A stretch of 64,000 nt of DNA from Gallionella sp. (GCA_028699065.1 JAQVVH010000001.1:1172394-1236393), one strand, 5' to 3'; numbered from the stretch's first letter, positions 48,905 through 59,894 are shown. Made by a program: numbers and translations. The notes: a model not told the origin generated them from the letters alone.

Positions 48905-49901
48905 CAAGCTGATCGAGACGCGCTTTTGCCGCACCGCTGGCGAGCAACGAACTCGCAAGGGCGACGCCCTCAGCGAGCGTGGCAGTTTTACCGGCAACGT
49001 AAATCGCCGCGCCCGCATTCAGCTGCACAATATCGCGGGCGGGGCCCGGCTGGTTGTCCAGCACACCCAGCAGCATGTCGCGCGAAGCCTGCACGCCTGA
49101 AACACTGATGGACGACGGCTCGGCGGTATTCAGGCCGAACTGTTGCGGATGCACTGTGTATTCCTGCACTTCGCCGTCCTTCAGCTCCGCGACCAGCGTA
49201 TTGCCGCTCAGCGTGATTTCATCCATGCCGTCTTCACCGTGCACGATCATTACGCGCCGGCTGCCCAGCCGCTGTAACACCCGCGCCTGAATGCCGACCA
49301 GATCCGCGTGGAACACGCCCATGACTTGCTGTTTCGCGCCGGCCGGATTGGTCAGCGGGCCGAGGATGTTGAACAGAGTGCGAATGCCGAGCTCCTTGCG
49401 CACGGGCGCGGCGTGCTTCATCGCATTGTGATAATTCGGGGCAAACATGAAACCGAATCCCGCCCGATCAACGCAAACGGCCGTTTGTTCCGGTGTCAGG
49501 TTGATGTTTACACCCAGCGCTTCCAGCACATCGGCACTGCCGGATTGCGACGAGACCGAACGGCCGCCGTGCTTGGCAATTTTTGCGCCGGCGGCGGCGG
49601 CGACGAATGCCGCTGCAGTTGAGATATTGAAGGTGTGTGCACCGTCTCCACCGGTACCGCAGGTGTCCACCAGCGAGCCGTCATCCGGCATGTTCACTTT
49701 TGTGGACAGTTCGCGCATCACCTGCGCGGCGGCGGCGATTTCGCCGATGGTTTCCTTTTTTACGCGCAGGCCGGTGATGATGGCCGCAATCATTACGGGC
49801 GAAACCTCGCCCCCCATGATCTGCCGCATCAGCGAAATCATTTCATCATGGAAAATTTCGCGATGCTCGATGATGCGCTTCAGTGCGTCCTGCGGGGTCA
49901 T
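48879..49901 (-). CDS. trpD: Anthranilate phosphoribosyltransferase
   Basis: TrpD (340 residues) attaches ribose 5-phosphate to anthranilate. The PRPP-binding site is [38 protein letters not shown] and [20 protein letters not shown] (anthranilate site) are intact. The start overlaps trpG as ATGA. No trpC follows. Confidence 0.97.
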   Translation of the reverse strand: MTPQDALKRIIEHREIFHDEMISLMRQIMGGEVSPVMIAAIITGLRVKKETIGEIAAAAQVMRELSTKVNMPDDGSLVDTCGTGGDGAHTFNISTAAAFVAAAAGAKIAKHGGRSVSSQSGSADVLEALGVNINLTPEQTAVCVDRAGFGFMFAPNYHNAMKHAAPVRKELGIRTLFNILGPLTNPAGAKQQVMGVFHADLVGIQARVLQRLGSRRVMIVHGEDGMDEITLSGNTLVAELKDGEVQEYTVHPQQFGLNTAEPSSISVSGVQASRDMLLGVLDNQPGPARDIVQLNAGAAIYVAGKTATLAEGVALASSLLASGAAKARLDQLVSVSNSFR

Positions 49902-50467
49902 GGCTTGCCCTCCAGAAAATTCTTCAGCATGTCGTGGCCGTGTTCGGTGAGGATGGATTCCGGATGGAATTGCACCCCGTGGATGGGCAGCGTTTTGTGG
50001 CGCACGCCCATGATTTCGCCATCATCGGTCCAGGCCGTGATTTCCAGACAATCCGGCAGCGTTTCGCGTTCGATCACCAGCGAGTGGTAGCGCGTGGCCG
50101 TAAAAGGATTGGGCAAGCCGGTGAAGACGCTGTTGTTCGCATGATGAATCAGCGAGGTCTTGCCGTGCATCAGCGTCTTCGCATGGATGATCCTGCCGCC
50201 GAAAGCCTGGCCGATGCTCTGGTGACCGAGGCAGACGCCCAGCAAGGGAATTTTGCCCGCGAAATGCTGAATGGCGGCGACCGAAATGCCGGCTTCGCTT
50301 GGGGAACAGGGGCCGGGCGAAATGACGATCTGCGTCGGCGCGAGCCGTTCTATTTCGGCAACGGAAATTTCATCATTGCGGTGCACCTCGACCTCGGCGC
50401 CGAGCTCGGCAAAATACTGCACGAGGTTGTAGGTGAATGAGTCGTAGTTGTCGATCATTAGCAGCAT
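49898..50467 (-). CDS. trpG: Anthranilate synthase, glutamine amidotransferase component
   Basis: A 189-residue class I amidotransferase that supplies ammonia to TrpE (and often PabB). It starts [19 protein letters not shown]; the triad is Cys79 in LLGVCLGHQ and His/Glu in [10 protein letters not shown]. It lies 13 nt after the FAD-protein gene and is coupled to trpD. Confidence 0.97.
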   Translation of the reverse strand: MLLMIDNYDSFTYNLVQYFAELGAEVEVHRNDEISVAEIERLAPTQIVISPGPCSPSEAGISVAAIQHFAGKIPLLGVCLGHQSIGQAFGGRIIHAKTLMHGKTSLIHHANNSVFTGLPNPFTATRYHSLVIERETLPDCLEITAWTDDGEIMGVRHKTLPIHGVQFHPESILTEHGHDMLKNFLEGKP

Positions 50468-50480
50468 GATTGCTCCTGTT

Positions 50481-52109
50481 TCAATGTTTGTCCTGCATGA
50501 TACTCAGCGCGACGGCCTCGGCAACCTTGATGCCATCCACGGCGGCGGAAAGAATGCCGCCGGCATAGCCCGCGCCTTCGCCGGCCGGATAGAGGCCGCG
50601 CGTGTTGATGCTCTGCAAATTGTCGTCATTGCGTTTGATGCGCACCGGCGAAGAGGTGCGCGTTTCCACGCCGGTCAGCACGGCGTCGGCGCGATCAAAA
50701 CCGTGAATCTGTTTTGCAAAGGCGGGCAGCGCTTCGCGGATGGCGTCGATGGCGTAGTCGGGCAACGCGGTGGAAAGGTCGGTGAGATGCACACCGGGCG
50801 TGTAGGACGGTTGAACCTGACCCAGCGCTGACGACGATTTTTCCGCGAGAAAATCACCGACCAGTTGTCCGGGCGCGCGGTAGTCGCTGCCGCCCAGTTC
50901 AAAGGCGCGCGATTCCAGCCGGCGTTGCAGTTCGACACCCCCCAGCGGGTTGTCCGGGTCGTCCGGATTGCGCGGAAAGTCTTCCGGCGTGATGCCGACA
51001 ACGATGCCACTGTTGGCGTTACGTTCGGCGCGCGAATACTGGCTCATGCCGTTGGTTACCACGCGTCCGGGTTCCGAAGCCGCGGCGACCACCGTACCGC
51101 CGGGGCACATGCAGAAGCTGTACACCGAGCGGCCGTTTTCCGCGTGATGCACCAGCTTGTAATCCGCCGCGCCGAGCTGCGGGTTGCCGGCATTCGCCCC
51201 ATAGCGGGCACGATCGATTAGTGACTGCGGATGTTCGATGCGGAAGCCGATGGAGAAGGGCTTGGGTTCAATGTACACGCCGCGTTTGTGGAGCATTTCA
51301 AACGTGTCGCGTGCGCTGTGGCCGATGGCCAGCACCAGATGCCGGGTGGCGATGCGCTCACCATCGGCGAGGACGACCGATTGCAGTTGCCCATCGCAAA
51401 TTTCAATGTCCTCAACTTTGCTCTGGAAACGGATTTCACCGCCCAGCGCAATGATAGTTGCGCGCATCTTTTCGACCATGCTGACGAGCCGGAACGTGCC
51501 GATGTGCGGATGGCTGACGTAGAGAATTTCCTCGGGCGCGCCGGCGGTGACGAATTCGGTCAGTACCTTGCGGCCAAGATGACGCGGGTCCTTGATCTGG
51601 CTGTACAGCTTGCCGTCGGAAAACGTGCCTGCGCCGCCTTCGCCGAATTGCACATTGGATTCCGGATTCAGCTTGCCTTGCCGCCAGAGCGCCCAGGTGT
51701 CCTTGGTGCGTTCACGCACAGCCTTGCCGCGTTCCAGGATCAGCGGACGGAAACCCATTTGCGCGAGGAGTAATCCGGCGAACAATCCGGCCGGGCCCAT
51801 GCCAATGACAACGGGCCTTGCGCCGGGATGGGCAGTCGCCCGGGTGACGAACTGATAGCAGGTGTCTGGCGCCAGTGAAATGTGCGGGTTGTTCGCGCAA
51901 CGCTGCAGCACTTCCGCTTCGTTGCGGACTTCGGCATCGACTGTGTAAACAAACAGAATGTTGTTTTTCTTGCGCGCGTCGGTGCCGCGCTTGAATATCG
52001 TGTAGTGTAGTAAATCCGTTTCGGCGATCGCCAGCCGCTGTAACAGGGTTGCCTGCAGTGCCGCGGGCGAGTGGTCGAGCGGCAGTTTGATTTCAGTGAC
52101 GCGCAGCAT
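50481..52109 (-). CDS. FAD-dependent oxidoreductase-like protein (COG2509 type)
   Basis: A 542-residue flavoprotein: an N-terminal domain of about 90 residues, then an FAD-binding site [19 protein letters not shown], a typical stretch [19 protein letters not shown] and a C-terminal [19 protein letters not shown]. Family members are uncharacterised dehydrogenases. The ATG shares a base with the trpE stop (TAATG), so it is translated as part of the trp operon, sitting where trpG would normally follow trpE. Confidence 0.9.
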   Translation of the reverse strand: MLRVTEIKLPLDHSPAALQATLLQRLAIAETDLLHYTIFKRGTDARKKNNILFVYTVDAEVRNEAEVLQRCANNPHISLAPDTCYQFVTRATAHPGARPVVIGMGPAGLFAGLLLAQMGFRPLILERGKAVRERTKDTWALWRQGKLNPESNVQFGEGGAGTFSDGKLYSQIKDPRHLGRKVLTEFVTAGAPEEILYVSHPHIGTFRLVSMVEKMRATIIALGGEIRFQSKVEDIEICDGQLQSVVLADGERIATRHLVLAIGHSARDTFEMLHKRGVYIEPKPFSIGFRIEHPQSLIDRARYGANAGNPQLGAADYKLVHHAENGRSVYSFCMCPGGTVVAAASEPGRVVTNGMSQYSRAERNANSGIVVGITPEDFPRNPDDPDNPLGGVELQRRLESRAFELGGSDYRAPGQLVGDFLAEKSSSALGQVQPSYTPGVHLTDLSTALPDYAIDAIREALPAFAKQIHGFDRADAVLTGVETRTSSPVRIKRNDDNLQSINTRGLYPAGEGAGYAGGILSAAVDGIKVAEAVALSIMQDKH

Positions 52110-53593
52110 TAAAACGCCTGCACATCCAGACCGTCGAGCACCATTTCCGCCGCGCGCAATATGGCGCGCGCCTTGTTGCGGGTTTCCATCCACTCGCTCT
52201 CTGGCACAGAGTCGGCGACGATGCCGGCGCCGGCCTGCACATAAAGCATGTTGTCCTTAATGACTGCCGTGCGCAGCGCGATGGCGACGTCCATGTCGCC
52301 ATTAAAACCGAGATAGCCGACCGCGCCCGCGTAGATACCACGCTTGCTGGGCTCAAACTCGTCGATGATTTCCATGGCGCGCACCTTCGGCGCCCCGCTG
52401 ACCGTACCGGCGGGGAAGGTGGCCTTGAGCACGTCCATTGCAGTCAGGCCGGGCTTAAGCTTGGCCTCGACATTCGAGACGATGTGCATGACGTGGGAAT
52501 AGCGCTCGATGACCATTTTTTCGGTGAGTTTGACCGAGCCGCTTTGCGCGACCCGGCCGGCGTCATTGCGGCCGAGATCGATCAACATCAGATGCTCCGC
52601 CAGCTCTTTGGGGTCGGCCAGCAATTCTTCTGCCAGTGCGACATCCTGCGCCTGTGTTTTGCCGCGCGGGCGGGTGCCGGCGATGGGACGCACGGTGACT
52701 GTGCTACCTTCAACACGCGCCAGAATTTCGGGCGATGCGCCCACCACGTGATGATCCCCCATGTCGTAATAAAACATGTAGGGCGAGGGGTTAACGCTGC
52801 GCAGCGCGCGGTACAGAGATAGCGGCGAGGCCGGGAAAGGTTGCGACATGCGCTGGGAAAGTACGACCTGCATGATGTCGCCGTCAAAAATGTAACGTTT
52901 GGATTTCTCCACCGCGGCCTTGAAAGCCGCTTCGCCAAATTCCGAAGTGGCTTCGGTACGGGGCATGGCCGGCGCGGCAGGAATGGTTGCCGGAAGGCGC
53001 AGGCGCGCAATCAATGCGGACAGCCGCGCACGTGCATGGGCATAGGCCTGATCCTGCGCGGGGTTGGCGTACACAATAAAAGTCAGTTTGCCGGAGAGAT
53101 TGTCGACGACTGCCAGCTGCTCAGTCAGCATCAGCAGGATATCCGGGGTGCCCAGCACATCAGGTTTTTGGGCGTCGGCCAGGCGCGGCTCAATGTAACG
53201 CACCGTGTCGTAGCCGAAATAACCGGCGAGTCCGCCGGTAAAGCGTGGCAGATCGGGTAGTGGTGCGACGCGAAACTGCGCCTGATAGTGACTGATGAAA
53301 TCGAGCGGATTGTCGGCATGCTGCACGGTCTCGTGGCCGCGTTCGTGCAGCGTGATCTGTTTGCCGCGGACGGTAAGATAGGTATCGGCCGGCAGCCCGA
53401 TAAAAGAATAACGGCCGAAACGTTCGCCGCCCTGTACGGATTCCAGCAAATAGGAAAACGGTTGATTCGCGAGTTTGAGATACAGCGACAGCGGCGTGTC
53501 GAGATCCGCAAAAGTTTCCGCAACCAGCGGAATGCGGTTATAGCCTTGCGCGGCAAGCGCGCGGAATGCTTGTTCGGAAATGGGTGACAACAT
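52109..53593 (-). CDS. trpE: Anthranilate synthase component I
   Basis: TrpE (494 residues) makes anthranilate from chorismate. The N-terminal feedback region contains [18 protein letters not shown] (tryptophan site with LLES), and the catalytic domain has [35 protein letters not shown] and [20 protein letters not shown]. The ribosome binding site GAGAGG is 6 nt ahead and lies in the arm of a possible leader stem. Confidence 0.97.
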   Translation of the reverse strand: MLSPISEQAFRALAAQGYNRIPLVAETFADLDTPLSLYLKLANQPFSYLLESVQGGERFGRYSFIGLPADTYLTVRGKQITLHERGHETVQHADNPLDFISHYQAQFRVAPLPDLPRFTGGLAGYFGYDTVRYIEPRLADAQKPDVLGTPDILLMLTEQLAVVDNLSGKLTFIVYANPAQDQAYAHARARLSALIARLRLPATIPAAPAMPRTEATSEFGEAAFKAAVEKSKRYIFDGDIMQVVLSQRMSQPFPASPLSLYRALRSVNPSPYMFYYDMGDHHVVGASPEILARVEGSTVTVRPIAGTRPRGKTQAQDVALAEELLADPKELAEHLMLIDLGRNDAGRVAQSGSVKLTEKMVIERYSHVMHIVSNVEAKLKPGLTAMDVLKATFPAGTVSGAPKVRAMEIIDEFEPSKRGIYAGAVGYLGFNGDMDVAIALRTAVIKDNMLYVQAGAGIVADSVPESEWMETRNKARAILRAAEMVLDGLDVQAF

Positions 53594-53598
53594 AACGG

Positions 53599-53689
53599 AC
53601 CTCTCTAAATAATTTTGATGGCGACAAGCGGACAGATCATCCGGTGATGCAGGATCACCATCGCCAGCAAAATGCTTTTAAAGAGAGGT
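53599..53689 (-). promoter_or_regulatory. Structured leader of trpE that can mask the ribosome binding site
   Basis: Between gph and trpE three nested inverted repeats are seen. Outer stem: ACCTCTCT (53599-53606) with AGAGAGGT (53682-53689), 8 bp. Middle: TGGCGA (53619-53624) with TCGCCA (53661-53666). Inner: GGTGAT (53643-53648) with ATCACC (53654-53659). In the transcript the outer stem covers the GAGAGG ribosome binding site of trpE. An 18-codon frame (ATG 53659-53661, TAG 53605-53607) spans the structure but has no Trp codon, so it is not a classic trp attenuator. Confidence 0.5.
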
Positions 53690-53704
53690 TGTGATGCGTC
53701 ATGG

Positions 53705-54391
53705 TCAGCGCCGGGTGATGAGAGGCAAAACAGCCGTCAGGTCGGGAATGACCGCATCCACATTGAGCGTCTCTACGGGCTCGCCGTGGTTGTAGCCATA
53801 AGGCACACAGATGATCGGGCAGCCTGCGGCGCGTGCGGCCTGGGCATCGCTCAGAGAATCGCCGACCAACAGCAGATGCTCGATCGGCACACCGAAAAAT
53901 TCCGCCGAATGCTGCAACGGTAGCGGATGCGGTTTTTTCTCCGGTAACGTGTCGCCCGCCAGCACGATCTCAAAATAGTCCGCGAGGCCGACACCCTTGA
54001 GCAGCGGCTCGGTATAGCGCGCCACTTTGTTGGTGATGCAGCCAAGGCGGTAGCCCGCGGCCTTGAGCGCTTCCAGCCCCGGTAGAACGCCATCGAACGG
54101 TTTGCTTTCCAGCAACAGTTCGGTGTAGTGCTTTTCGAAAATCGGCAGCGCCCGGTCGAACAGCGCGGCATCCGGCTCGGCATGCATGTCGCCTGTCAGC
54201 GCGCGCTTAACCAGCCAGTGAATGCCGTTGCCGATGTAACTCATCAGCAAATCCTGCGACACGGCAGGACGGCCCATGTCCCGCAGCATGCGATTGGCGG
54301 ATTCTGCCAGCTCCGGCGCGGTGTGCAGTAGCGTGCCATCGAGATCGATGACGATCGCCGAAACGGGCAGGGGAAAATCCTTGAACGACAT
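53705..54391 (-). CDS. gph: Phosphoglycolate phosphatase
   Basis: A 228-residue HAD phosphatase that removes 2-phosphoglycolate, the product of RuBisCO oxygenation or DNA repair. Nucleophile Asp16 and Asp18 in VIDLDGTLL; motif II GCITNK; motif IV LLLVGDSLSDAQAARAAG. The ATG shares a base with the rpe stop (TAATG). Confidence 0.95.
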   Translation of the reverse strand: MSFKDFPLPVSAIVIDLDGTLLHTAPELAESANRMLRDMGRPAVSQDLLMSYIGNGIHWLVKRALTGDMHAEPDAALFDRALPIFEKHYTELLLESKPFDGVLPGLEALKAAGYRLGCITNKVARYTEPLLKGVGLADYFEIVLAGDTLPEKKPHPLPLQHSAEFFGVPIEHLLLVGDSLSDAQAARAAGCPIICVPYGYNHGEPVETLNVDAVIPDLTAVLPLITRR

Positions 54392-55077
54392 TACTTGCCG
54401 ACCTTGGCCAGTTCCGCACGCATCTCGTTGATGATGCTGTTGTAGCGGTTCGGGTCATTTGCGTTGCGCTTGCCAAACACTGCCGAGCCGGCAACGAACA
54501 TGTCCACACCGGCTTCGGCGACTTCCTTGATATTCGCCGGGCCGACGCCGCCGTCGATTTCCAGGCGAATGTCGAGGCCGCTGGCGTCAATCATCTTGCG
54601 CACCTTGCGGGCCTTATCCAGCACATGCGGTATAAACTTCTGGCCGCCGAATCCTGGGTTCACCGACATCAGCAACACCATGTCCAGTTTTGGCAGGGTG
54701 TATTCCAGAATATCCAGCGGAGTTGCCGGATTGAACACCAGACCGGCCTTGCAGCCGCTTTCCTTGATCAGACCGATCGTGCGGTCGATATGCTCGGAGG
54801 CTTCCGGGTGAAACGTGATGTAGGTTGCACCCGCTTTGGCGAAATCCGGAATGATGCGATCCACCGGCTTGACCATCAAATGCACGTCGATGGGCGCGGT
54901 GACACCGTGCTTGCGCAAAGCCTCGCAGACCAGCGGGCCGATCGTCAGATTGGGAACATAGTGGTTATCCATTACATCGAAGTGCACAACGTCCGCGCCC
55001 GAGGCGAGAACATCATCAACTTCCTCGCCGAGCCGGGCGAAGTTGGCGGACAAAATACTGGGCGCGATCTGGTACAT
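54391..55077 (-). CDS. rpe: Ribulose-phosphate 3-epimerase
   Basis: Rpe (228 residues), TIM-barrel enzyme of the pentose phosphate and Calvin cycles. Motifs [61 protein letters not shown] and [14 protein letters not shown] with the metal-binding His/Asp residues. First gene of the rpe-gph-trpE unit; ribosome binding site AGGGAGA. Confidence 0.97.
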   Translation of the reverse strand: MYQIAPSILSANFARLGEEVDDVLASGADVVHFDVMDNHYVPNLTIGPLVCEALRKHGVTAPIDVHLMVKPVDRIIPDFAKAGATYITFHPEASEHIDRTIGLIKESGCKAGLVFNPATPLDILEYTLPKLDMVLLMSVNPGFGGQKFIPHVLDKARKVRKMIDASGLDIRLEIDGGVGPANIKEVAEAGVDMFVAGSAVFGKRNANDPNRYNSIINEMRAELAKVGK

Positions 55078-55157
55078 GGTTGTGGTCTCCCTGTTGGAAT
55101 TAAATTACAGGGGGCATTTTAACCGAAACCGTTAAGAAGGTTGCGGGCAGATGCCGG

Positions 55158-55183
55158 AAAAAAAGCCCGCGAGTTTGGCGGGC
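55158..55183 (-). terminator. Rho-independent terminator after tRNA-Ala
   Basis: Read on the minus strand: GCCCGC, a 7-nt loop, GCGGGC, then seven T. Perfect 6-bp GC stem, 10 nt past the tRNA 3' end, separating it from rpe. Confidence 0.9.
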
Positions 55184-55192
55184 GGTGGCGAT

Positions 55193-55268
<76 letters not shown>

Positions 55269-55292
55269 GTGGCGGAGATTCTGAATGCGTAT

Positions 55293-56006
55293 TTACGCCT
55301 TGGGAAGGGGGAGCCCGGTTTTTCGGTAAAAGTCCGCAAGATCGCCGAGATCGTCAAATACGGCTTCCGCACCGGTGAAATCCTGGTTGCGGGTGTAGTG
55401 GTTCAGTGTGACGAAAGTTTTGATTCCGGCGGCGAGGCTGGCACGCAGGCCGTTGTTGGAATCTTCCAGTGCAATGCATTCTGCCGCAGGCAGGCCCAGT
55501 TTGTTCAGTACCCAGAAATAAATATCCGGCGCGGGTTTTTTGTGCGGGACGATGTCGCCGCAGCCGTTGGCGGCGAAGTAACTTTCCCAGTCCTTGCCGA
55601 GGCCGACTTCGAGCAGTCCGCTGACGTTTTCCGGCGAGGTGGTGGTGGAAATCGCCAGCGTGATGCCGGCATTGCGGGCGTCGTCGATCAATTGTTTGAT
55701 GCCGGGACGCAGCGGAATATGGCCGTCGCGCAGCATGCCGGTGTAGTGCGCGGTTTTGACTTTGTGCAGGTGTTTGACGAAGTCTTCGAAGTCGGCGGGC
55801 GGGGTGTATCCGGTCAGAAAATCGGAGACGAAAAATTTGATGCGTTCCTTGCCGCCGGTGACTTTGAGCAGCTTGTCATAAAGCGCCACGTCCCAGTTCC
55901 AGTCGAGGCCGTTCTCGGCAAATGCTTTGTTGAAGGCGATGCGATGCGCGTCTTCGGTGTCGGCCAGGGTGCCGTCGACGTCGAAAATAATGGCTTTGAT
56001 TGTCAT
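55293..56006 (-). CDS. cbbY: CbbY-type HAD phosphatase
   Basis: A 237-residue HAD phosphatase with Asp9/Asp11 in IIFDVDGTLADTE, the CbbY stretch LLKVTGGKERI, ISTTTSPENV and ALEDSNNGLRASLAAG. CbbY removes xylulose 1,5-bisphosphate, an inhibitor made by RuBisCO. With prkB, rpe and gph in the window it supports a Calvin-cycle organism. It lies 26 nt after ffh and ahead of the tRNA. Confidence 0.9.
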   Translation of the reverse strand: MTIKAIIFDVDGTLADTEDAHRIAFNKAFAENGLDWNWDVALYDKLLKVTGGKERIKFFVSDFLTGYTPPADFEDFVKHLHKVKTAHYTGMLRDGHIPLRPGIKQLIDDARNAGITLAISTTTSPENVSGLLEVGLGKDWESYFAANGCGDIVPHKKPAPDIYFWVLNKLGLPAAECIALEDSNNGLRASLAAGIKTFVTLNHYTRNQDFTGAEAVFDDLGDLADFYRKTGLPLPKA

Positions 56007-56032
56007 GGTTTTCTCCTTGCTGATAGGTTGGG

Positions 56033-57382
56033 TTAGCGCAGGCCGGGAAACTTGCCGGCCATGCCGCGCATCAGTTTTCCCATGCCGCCTTTGCTGAACA
56101 TTTTCATCATTTTTTGGGATTGCTCAAACTGGTTGAGCAGCTGGTTGACGTGCATGACCTGAACGCCCGCGCCGGCCGCGATGCGGCGTTTGCGCGAGGC
56201 TTTGATGATTTCCGGTTTGCTGCGCTCCAGCGGGGTCATGGAGTTGATGATGCCCTCGATGCGGCTGATCTGTTTGTCATCGACGTTGGCACCTGCCGCG
56301 GCTTGGCTGAGTTGTGCGGGCAGTTTGTCCATGAGCGCCGACATGCCGCCCATTTTTCGCATCTGTGCGATTTGCATTTTGAAATCGTTGAGGTCGAAGC
56401 CGTCGCCCTTTTTGAGTTTCTTGGCCAGTTTTTCGGCTTCGCCGAGATCGACCTCGCGCTGCGCTTCCTCGATCAGGGAGAGTACGTCACCCATGCCGAG
56501 TACGCGCGAGGCCATGCGTTCAGGGTGGAAGGCTTCGAGGCCCGTGAGTTTTTCGCTGACGCCGATGAACTTGATCGGTTTGCCGGTGATCTGGCGCACG
56601 GAAAGCGCGGCGCCACCGCGTGCGTCACCATCAAGTTTGGTGAGGATGACGCCGGTTAGTGGCAGGGTGTCGCCAAACGCTTTGGCGGTGTTGACGGCGT
56701 CCTGGCCGGTCATGGCATCCACGACAAACAGGGTTTCGACGGGCTTTAATGCGGCATGCAATTGCTGGATTTCGGCCATCATGGCTGCGTCGATGGCCAG
56801 GCGTCCGGCGGTATCGACGATCAGGACGTCGTGGTAATGCTTCTTCGCATAGTCCAGGGCGGCCAGCGCGATGTCCTGCGGTTTTTGGCTCGGCTCGGAG
56901 GCGAAGAAGTCGATCTCGAGCTGCGCTGCCAGTGTGCGCAGTTGCTCGATGGCGGCGGGACGATAGACGTCACAGCTGACCAGTAGGACTTTTTTCTTTT
57001 GCTGGTCGCGCAGCAGTTTGGCCAGCTTGCCGCTGGTGGTGGTTTTGCCGGCACCCTGCAGGCCGGCCATGAGGATGACGGCGGGCGGTGTAATGGCGAG
57101 GTTGAGCTCGTCGTTGTGTTCGCCCATCAGGCGGGTGAGTTCGCGGTGCACGACGCCGATGAGTGCTTGTCCCGGATTCAGGTTGCCGATAACGGCTTCA
57201 CCCAGCGCGGCGGTTTTTACTTGGGCGATGAAATCCCTGACGACGGGTAGCGCGACATCGGCCTCAAGCAGCGCCATGCGCACTTCGCGCAAGGCATCCT
57301 GAATGTTGCCTTCGCTCAGTCGGGCCTGGCCGCGCAGGTTTTTGATGACGCCGGAGAGGCGTTGGGTCAGGTTGTCCAGCAT
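56033..57382 (-). CDS. ffh: Signal recognition particle protein Ffh
   Basis: Ffh (449 residues), the SRP GTPase that targets membrane proteins. N domain, G domain with P-loop GLQGAGKTT (107-115), VDTAGRLAID and TKLDGDARGG, then a Met-rich M domain (MRKMGGMSALMDKLP, MMKMFSKGGMGKLMRGM). The start at 57382 (MLDNLTQRL) matches the family; 18 extra in-frame codons lie upstream. Diverges from the CcsA-like gene. Confidence 0.97.
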   Translation of the reverse strand: MLDNLTQRLSGVIKNLRGQARLSEGNIQDALREVRMALLEADVALPVVRDFIAQVKTAALGEAVIGNLNPGQALIGVVHRELTRLMGEHNDELNLAITPPAVILMAGLQGAGKTTTSGKLAKLLRDQQKKKVLLVSCDVYRPAAIEQLRTLAAQLEIDFFASEPSQKPQDIALAALDYAKKHYHDVLIVDTAGRLAIDAAMMAEIQQLHAALKPVETLFVVDAMTGQDAVNTAKAFGDTLPLTGVILTKLDGDARGGAALSVRQITGKPIKFIGVSEKLTGLEAFHPERMASRVLGMGDVLSLIEEAQREVDLGEAEKLAKKLKKGDGFDLNDFKMQIAQMRKMGGMSALMDKLPAQLSQAAAGANVDDKQISRIEGIINSMTPLERSKPEIIKASRKRRIAAGAGVQVMHVNQLLNQFEQSQKMMKMFSKGGMGKLMRGMAGKFPGLR

Positions 57383-57437
57383 GATGACATTAAGTATTGG
57401 TGTAGAATTCGCCAAGTCTAAAACATCCCGATGCAAA

Positions 57438-58250
57438 ATGCCTAACCTGATTCTTTCCTGGCTGGCTTTTACCAGCTACAGCATCCTCGCCGTGTATTTC
57501 TGGCAGGCGCAAACGCCGAACAAGGGAGATGCGCTCAGTCGCGGCCGACTGGGGCATTGGGTCTCGCTGCCGCTGTTTCTGCATGGATATTTGTTGCTGG
57601 AGGGCGTTTTTGCCGGCGGTGGATTTAATTTCAGCTTTGTAAATGCGTTGTCGCTGATTGTTTGGCTGACGCTGCTGGTTTATTGGGTGTCACGTTTTTT
57701 CTATCCCGTTGGCGGCCTGCAGGCGCTGGTGTTGCCGCTGGCCGCAGTTTCGGTGGTGTTGCCCGTGATTTTTCCCGCGACTCACCCGCTGGAGAATTCC
57801 GGCTTGTTCGCCTTCAAGGCGCATATAGCGGCGGCGATGCTGGCTTATAGTCTGTTCACCATTGCCATGCTGCATGCGGTGTTGATTTCCCAGGTTGAAA
57901 AGCGTTTGCATCATGGCAGGTTGCCCAAGGTGCTGCAGAATCTGCCGCCTCTACTGACTATGGAAACTTTGCTGTTCAGGATGATTGGCATCGGTTTTGT
58001 GCTGTTGACGTTGACGCTGGCTTCCGGGGTGATTTTTTCCGAGGAAATTTTCGGCAAGGCCTGGCAATTCAATCACAAGGTGCTGTTTGGCTTTATTTCC
58101 TGGCTGGTGTTTGCCGTGCTGTTGTGGGGGCATGTGTCCTATGGTTGGCGTGGCCGGGTTGCCGTGCGCTGGACGGTGGGCGGGTTTGCGCTGTTGGTGC
58201 TGGCCTATCTGGGCAGTAAATTTGTTCTCGAGGTGCTCCTGCAGCGCTGA
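57438..58250 (+). CDS. CcsA/YpjD-like cytochrome c assembly family protein
   Basis: A 270-residue, eight-helix membrane protein of the CcmC/CcsA family, with conserved His in [15 protein letters not shown] and [22 protein letters not shown]. The same gene sits beside ffh in many proteobacteria (YpjD/CorE), where magnesium or haem-related roles are proposed. Function uncertain. The ATG is at 57438, 55 nt from the ffh start. Confidence 0.88.
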   Translation: MPNLILSWLAFTSYSILAVYFWQAQTPNKGDALSRGRLGHWVSLPLFLHGYLLLEGVFAGGGFNFSFVNALSLIVWLTLLVYWVSRFFYPVGGLQALVLPLAAVSVVLPVIFPATHPLENSGLFAFKAHIAAAMLAYSLFTIAMLHAVLISQVEKRLHHGRLPKVLQNLPPLLTMETLLFRMIGIGFVLLTLTLASGVIFSEEIFGKAWQFNHKVLFGFISWLVFAVLLWGHVSYGWRGRVAVRWTVGGFALLVLAYLGSKFVLEVLLQR

Positions 58251-58280
58251 TTGGCCAAAAATCTCTTGATTTTCCTGTGC

Positions 58281-58310
58281 TTGCCACAAGCGCGGGATTT
58301 GTCGTAGAAT
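58281..58310 (+). promoter_or_regulatory. Putative sigma-70 promoter of the rpsP operon
   Basis: TTGCCA (58281-58286) and TAGAAT (58305-58310), spacing 18, followed by TCGCGCCC, a GC-rich discriminator as expected for a stringently controlled ribosomal operon. The ATG is 41 nt further. Confidence 0.6.
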
Positions 58311-58351
58311 TCGCGCCCTTTTGCAGGGCTAATAACTTAAATAGGTTTCGT

Positions 58352-58603
58352 ATGGTAATCATTCGTCTTTCCCGTGGCGGTTCCAAGAACCGTCCGTTTT
58401 ATAACGTTGTGGTGGCTGATTCGCGTAATCGCCGCGATGGTCGTTTCATCGAGCGCGTGGGTTTTTATAACCCCGTGGCGACAGAAGGCCAGGAGTCCCT
58501 GCGCTTGCAGATGGAACGCGTGAGCCACTGGCAGAGCAAGGGTGCGCAGATGAGCGACACCGTGGCGAGGCTGGTGAAGCAGGCGGGTGCCGCTGCTGCC
58601 TGA
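58352..58603 (+). CDS. rpsP: Ribosomal protein S16
   Basis: bS16 (83 residues): [39 protein letters not shown] and the C-terminal [19 protein letters not shown] are canonical. It heads the conserved rpsP-rimM-trmD-rplS operon. Confidence 0.98.
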   Translation: MVIIRLSRGGSKNRPFYNVVVADSRNRRDGRFIERVGFYNPVATEGQESLRLQMERVSHWQSKGAQMSDTVARLVKQAGAAAA

Positions 58604-58622
58604 GTTTGCTGATTCCGCGTCC

Positions 58623-59123
58623 ATGGTGATTATGGGGCGCGTGGCTGCCGCGCATGGCATTCGGGGCGAGCTCAAGATCCAGCCGTTTACCGAGTATCTG
58701 GATAGCCTGCTGGATTATCCTGCATGGTGGATCGGCAGGGAAAACGGCCCGTGGCGCGAGGTTGAGGTTGAGGCCTGCGATGTGCACGGCAAGATTTTGG
58801 TGGCGCGGCTCGAAGGCTGTCCGGACCGCAATGCGGCCGAGTCGCTGCGAGGTCTGTTGATTGCGGTGCCGCGCGACGCGTTGCCCGATCAGGCCGAGGA
58901 CGAGTACTACTGGGCTGATCTCATCGGGATGCAGGTGGTCGGTTTGGCGGGTGAGCCTCTCGGGATTGTTGCGAAGCTGCTCGAGACCGGGGCCAACGAC
59001 GTGTTGTGCGTGAAGGGCGAGACCAGTGAGTTGCTGATTCCGTTCGTCGAGGCCGTGATCAAGCGGGTGGATGCGGCCCGGCGGGTGATTGAAGTGGATT
59101 GGTCGGCGGATTATCTGAAATGA
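58623..59123 (+). CDS. rimM: Ribosome maturation factor RimM
   Basis: RimM (about 166 residues) assists 30S head assembly around uS19. N-terminal [21 protein letters not shown] and PRC-barrel [13 protein letters not shown] / [20 protein letters not shown] are present. The start is uncertain: ATG 58623 is chosen; GTG 58587 would overlap rpsP and ATG 58632 is closer to the core. It overlaps trmD as ATGA. Confidence 0.94.
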   Translation: MVIMGRVAAAHGIRGELKIQPFTEYLDSLLDYPAWWIGRENGPWREVEVEACDVHGKILVARLEGCPDRNAAESLRGLLIAVPRDALPDQAEDEYYWADLIGMQVVGLAGEPLGIVAKLLETGANDVLCVKGETSELLIPFVEAVIKRVDAARRVIEVDWSADYLK

Positions 59124-59890
59124 TTTTCGACGTCATTACGCTGTTTCCGCAGATGTTCGAGGCGCTGACGCAATACGGTATCACGCGGCGCGCGGCGGAG
59201 CAGGGTAAGTATCAGTTGCGGACGTGGAATCCGCGGGATTTTACGGAAGACAATTACCGCACAATTGACGACCGGCCTTATGGTGGCGGGCCGGGCATGG
59301 TGATGCTGGCGGAGCCGCTGGCGGCCGCGATTGCGGCGGCAAAACAGCGACAGGCTGCTGATGGTGTAAAGCGTAGCCGGGTGATTTATCTCTCGCCGCA
59401 AGGTCGCTTGTTGAATCACGCTGCGGTGCGGGTGATGGTTGCGCAGCAGGATGAAGGGTTGATATTGCTGGCCGGGCGTTACGAAGGTGTCGATGAGCGC
59501 CTGTTGCGCCAGCATGTGGATGCTGAAATTTCCATCGGCGATTATGTGTTGTCCGGTGGCGAGTTGCCCGCGATGGTGTTGATAGACACTTTGGTGCGGC
59601 AGCTTCCCGGGGTGCTGGGAGATGCGGATTCTGCCGAGCAGGATTCGTTTGTGCAGGGCTTGCTGGATTGTCCGCACTACACCCGTCCGGAAGTGTTTAG
59701 TGGTGAAGTCGTGCCCCCGGTTTTGTTGTCCGGCAATCATGCGGATATACAGCGCTGGCGGCTTCAGCAGTCGTTGGGCAGAACGTGGTTGCGGCGGCCG
59801 GATTTGCTGGCCGGGCGTGATCTGACAAAAGAGGAGTCTCGGCTTCTGGCTCAGTTCCAGAAGGAACAAGACCCGATAACCAAGGAGTAA
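59120..59890 (+). CDS. trmD: tRNA (guanine37-N1)-methyltransferase
   Basis: TrmD (256 residues), SPOUT-fold enzyme that makes m1G37. [41 protein letters not shown] and the knot region [14 protein letters not shown] are intact. The start at 59120 overlaps rimM (ATGA) and begins the family core. Confidence 0.98.
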   Translation: MIFDVITLFPQMFEALTQYGITRRAAEQGKYQLRTWNPRDFTEDNYRTIDDRPYGGGPGMVMLAEPLAAAIAAAKQRQAADGVKRSRVIYLSPQGRLLNHAAVRVMVAQQDEGLILLAGRYEGVDERLLRQHVDAEISIGDYVLSGGELPAMVLIDTLVRQLPGVLGDADSAEQDSFVQGLLDCPHYTRPEVFSGEVVPPVLLSGNHADIQRWRLQQSLGRTWLRRPDLLAGRDLTKEESRLLAQFQKEQDPITKE

Positions 59891-59894
59891 TGAA

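Noticed and set aside
53605..53661. 18-codon frame in the trpE leader as a trp leader peptide gene
   Set aside because: It has no Trp codon and a weak ribosome binding site, so it is not annotated as a classic leader peptide; only its overlap with the stems is reported.
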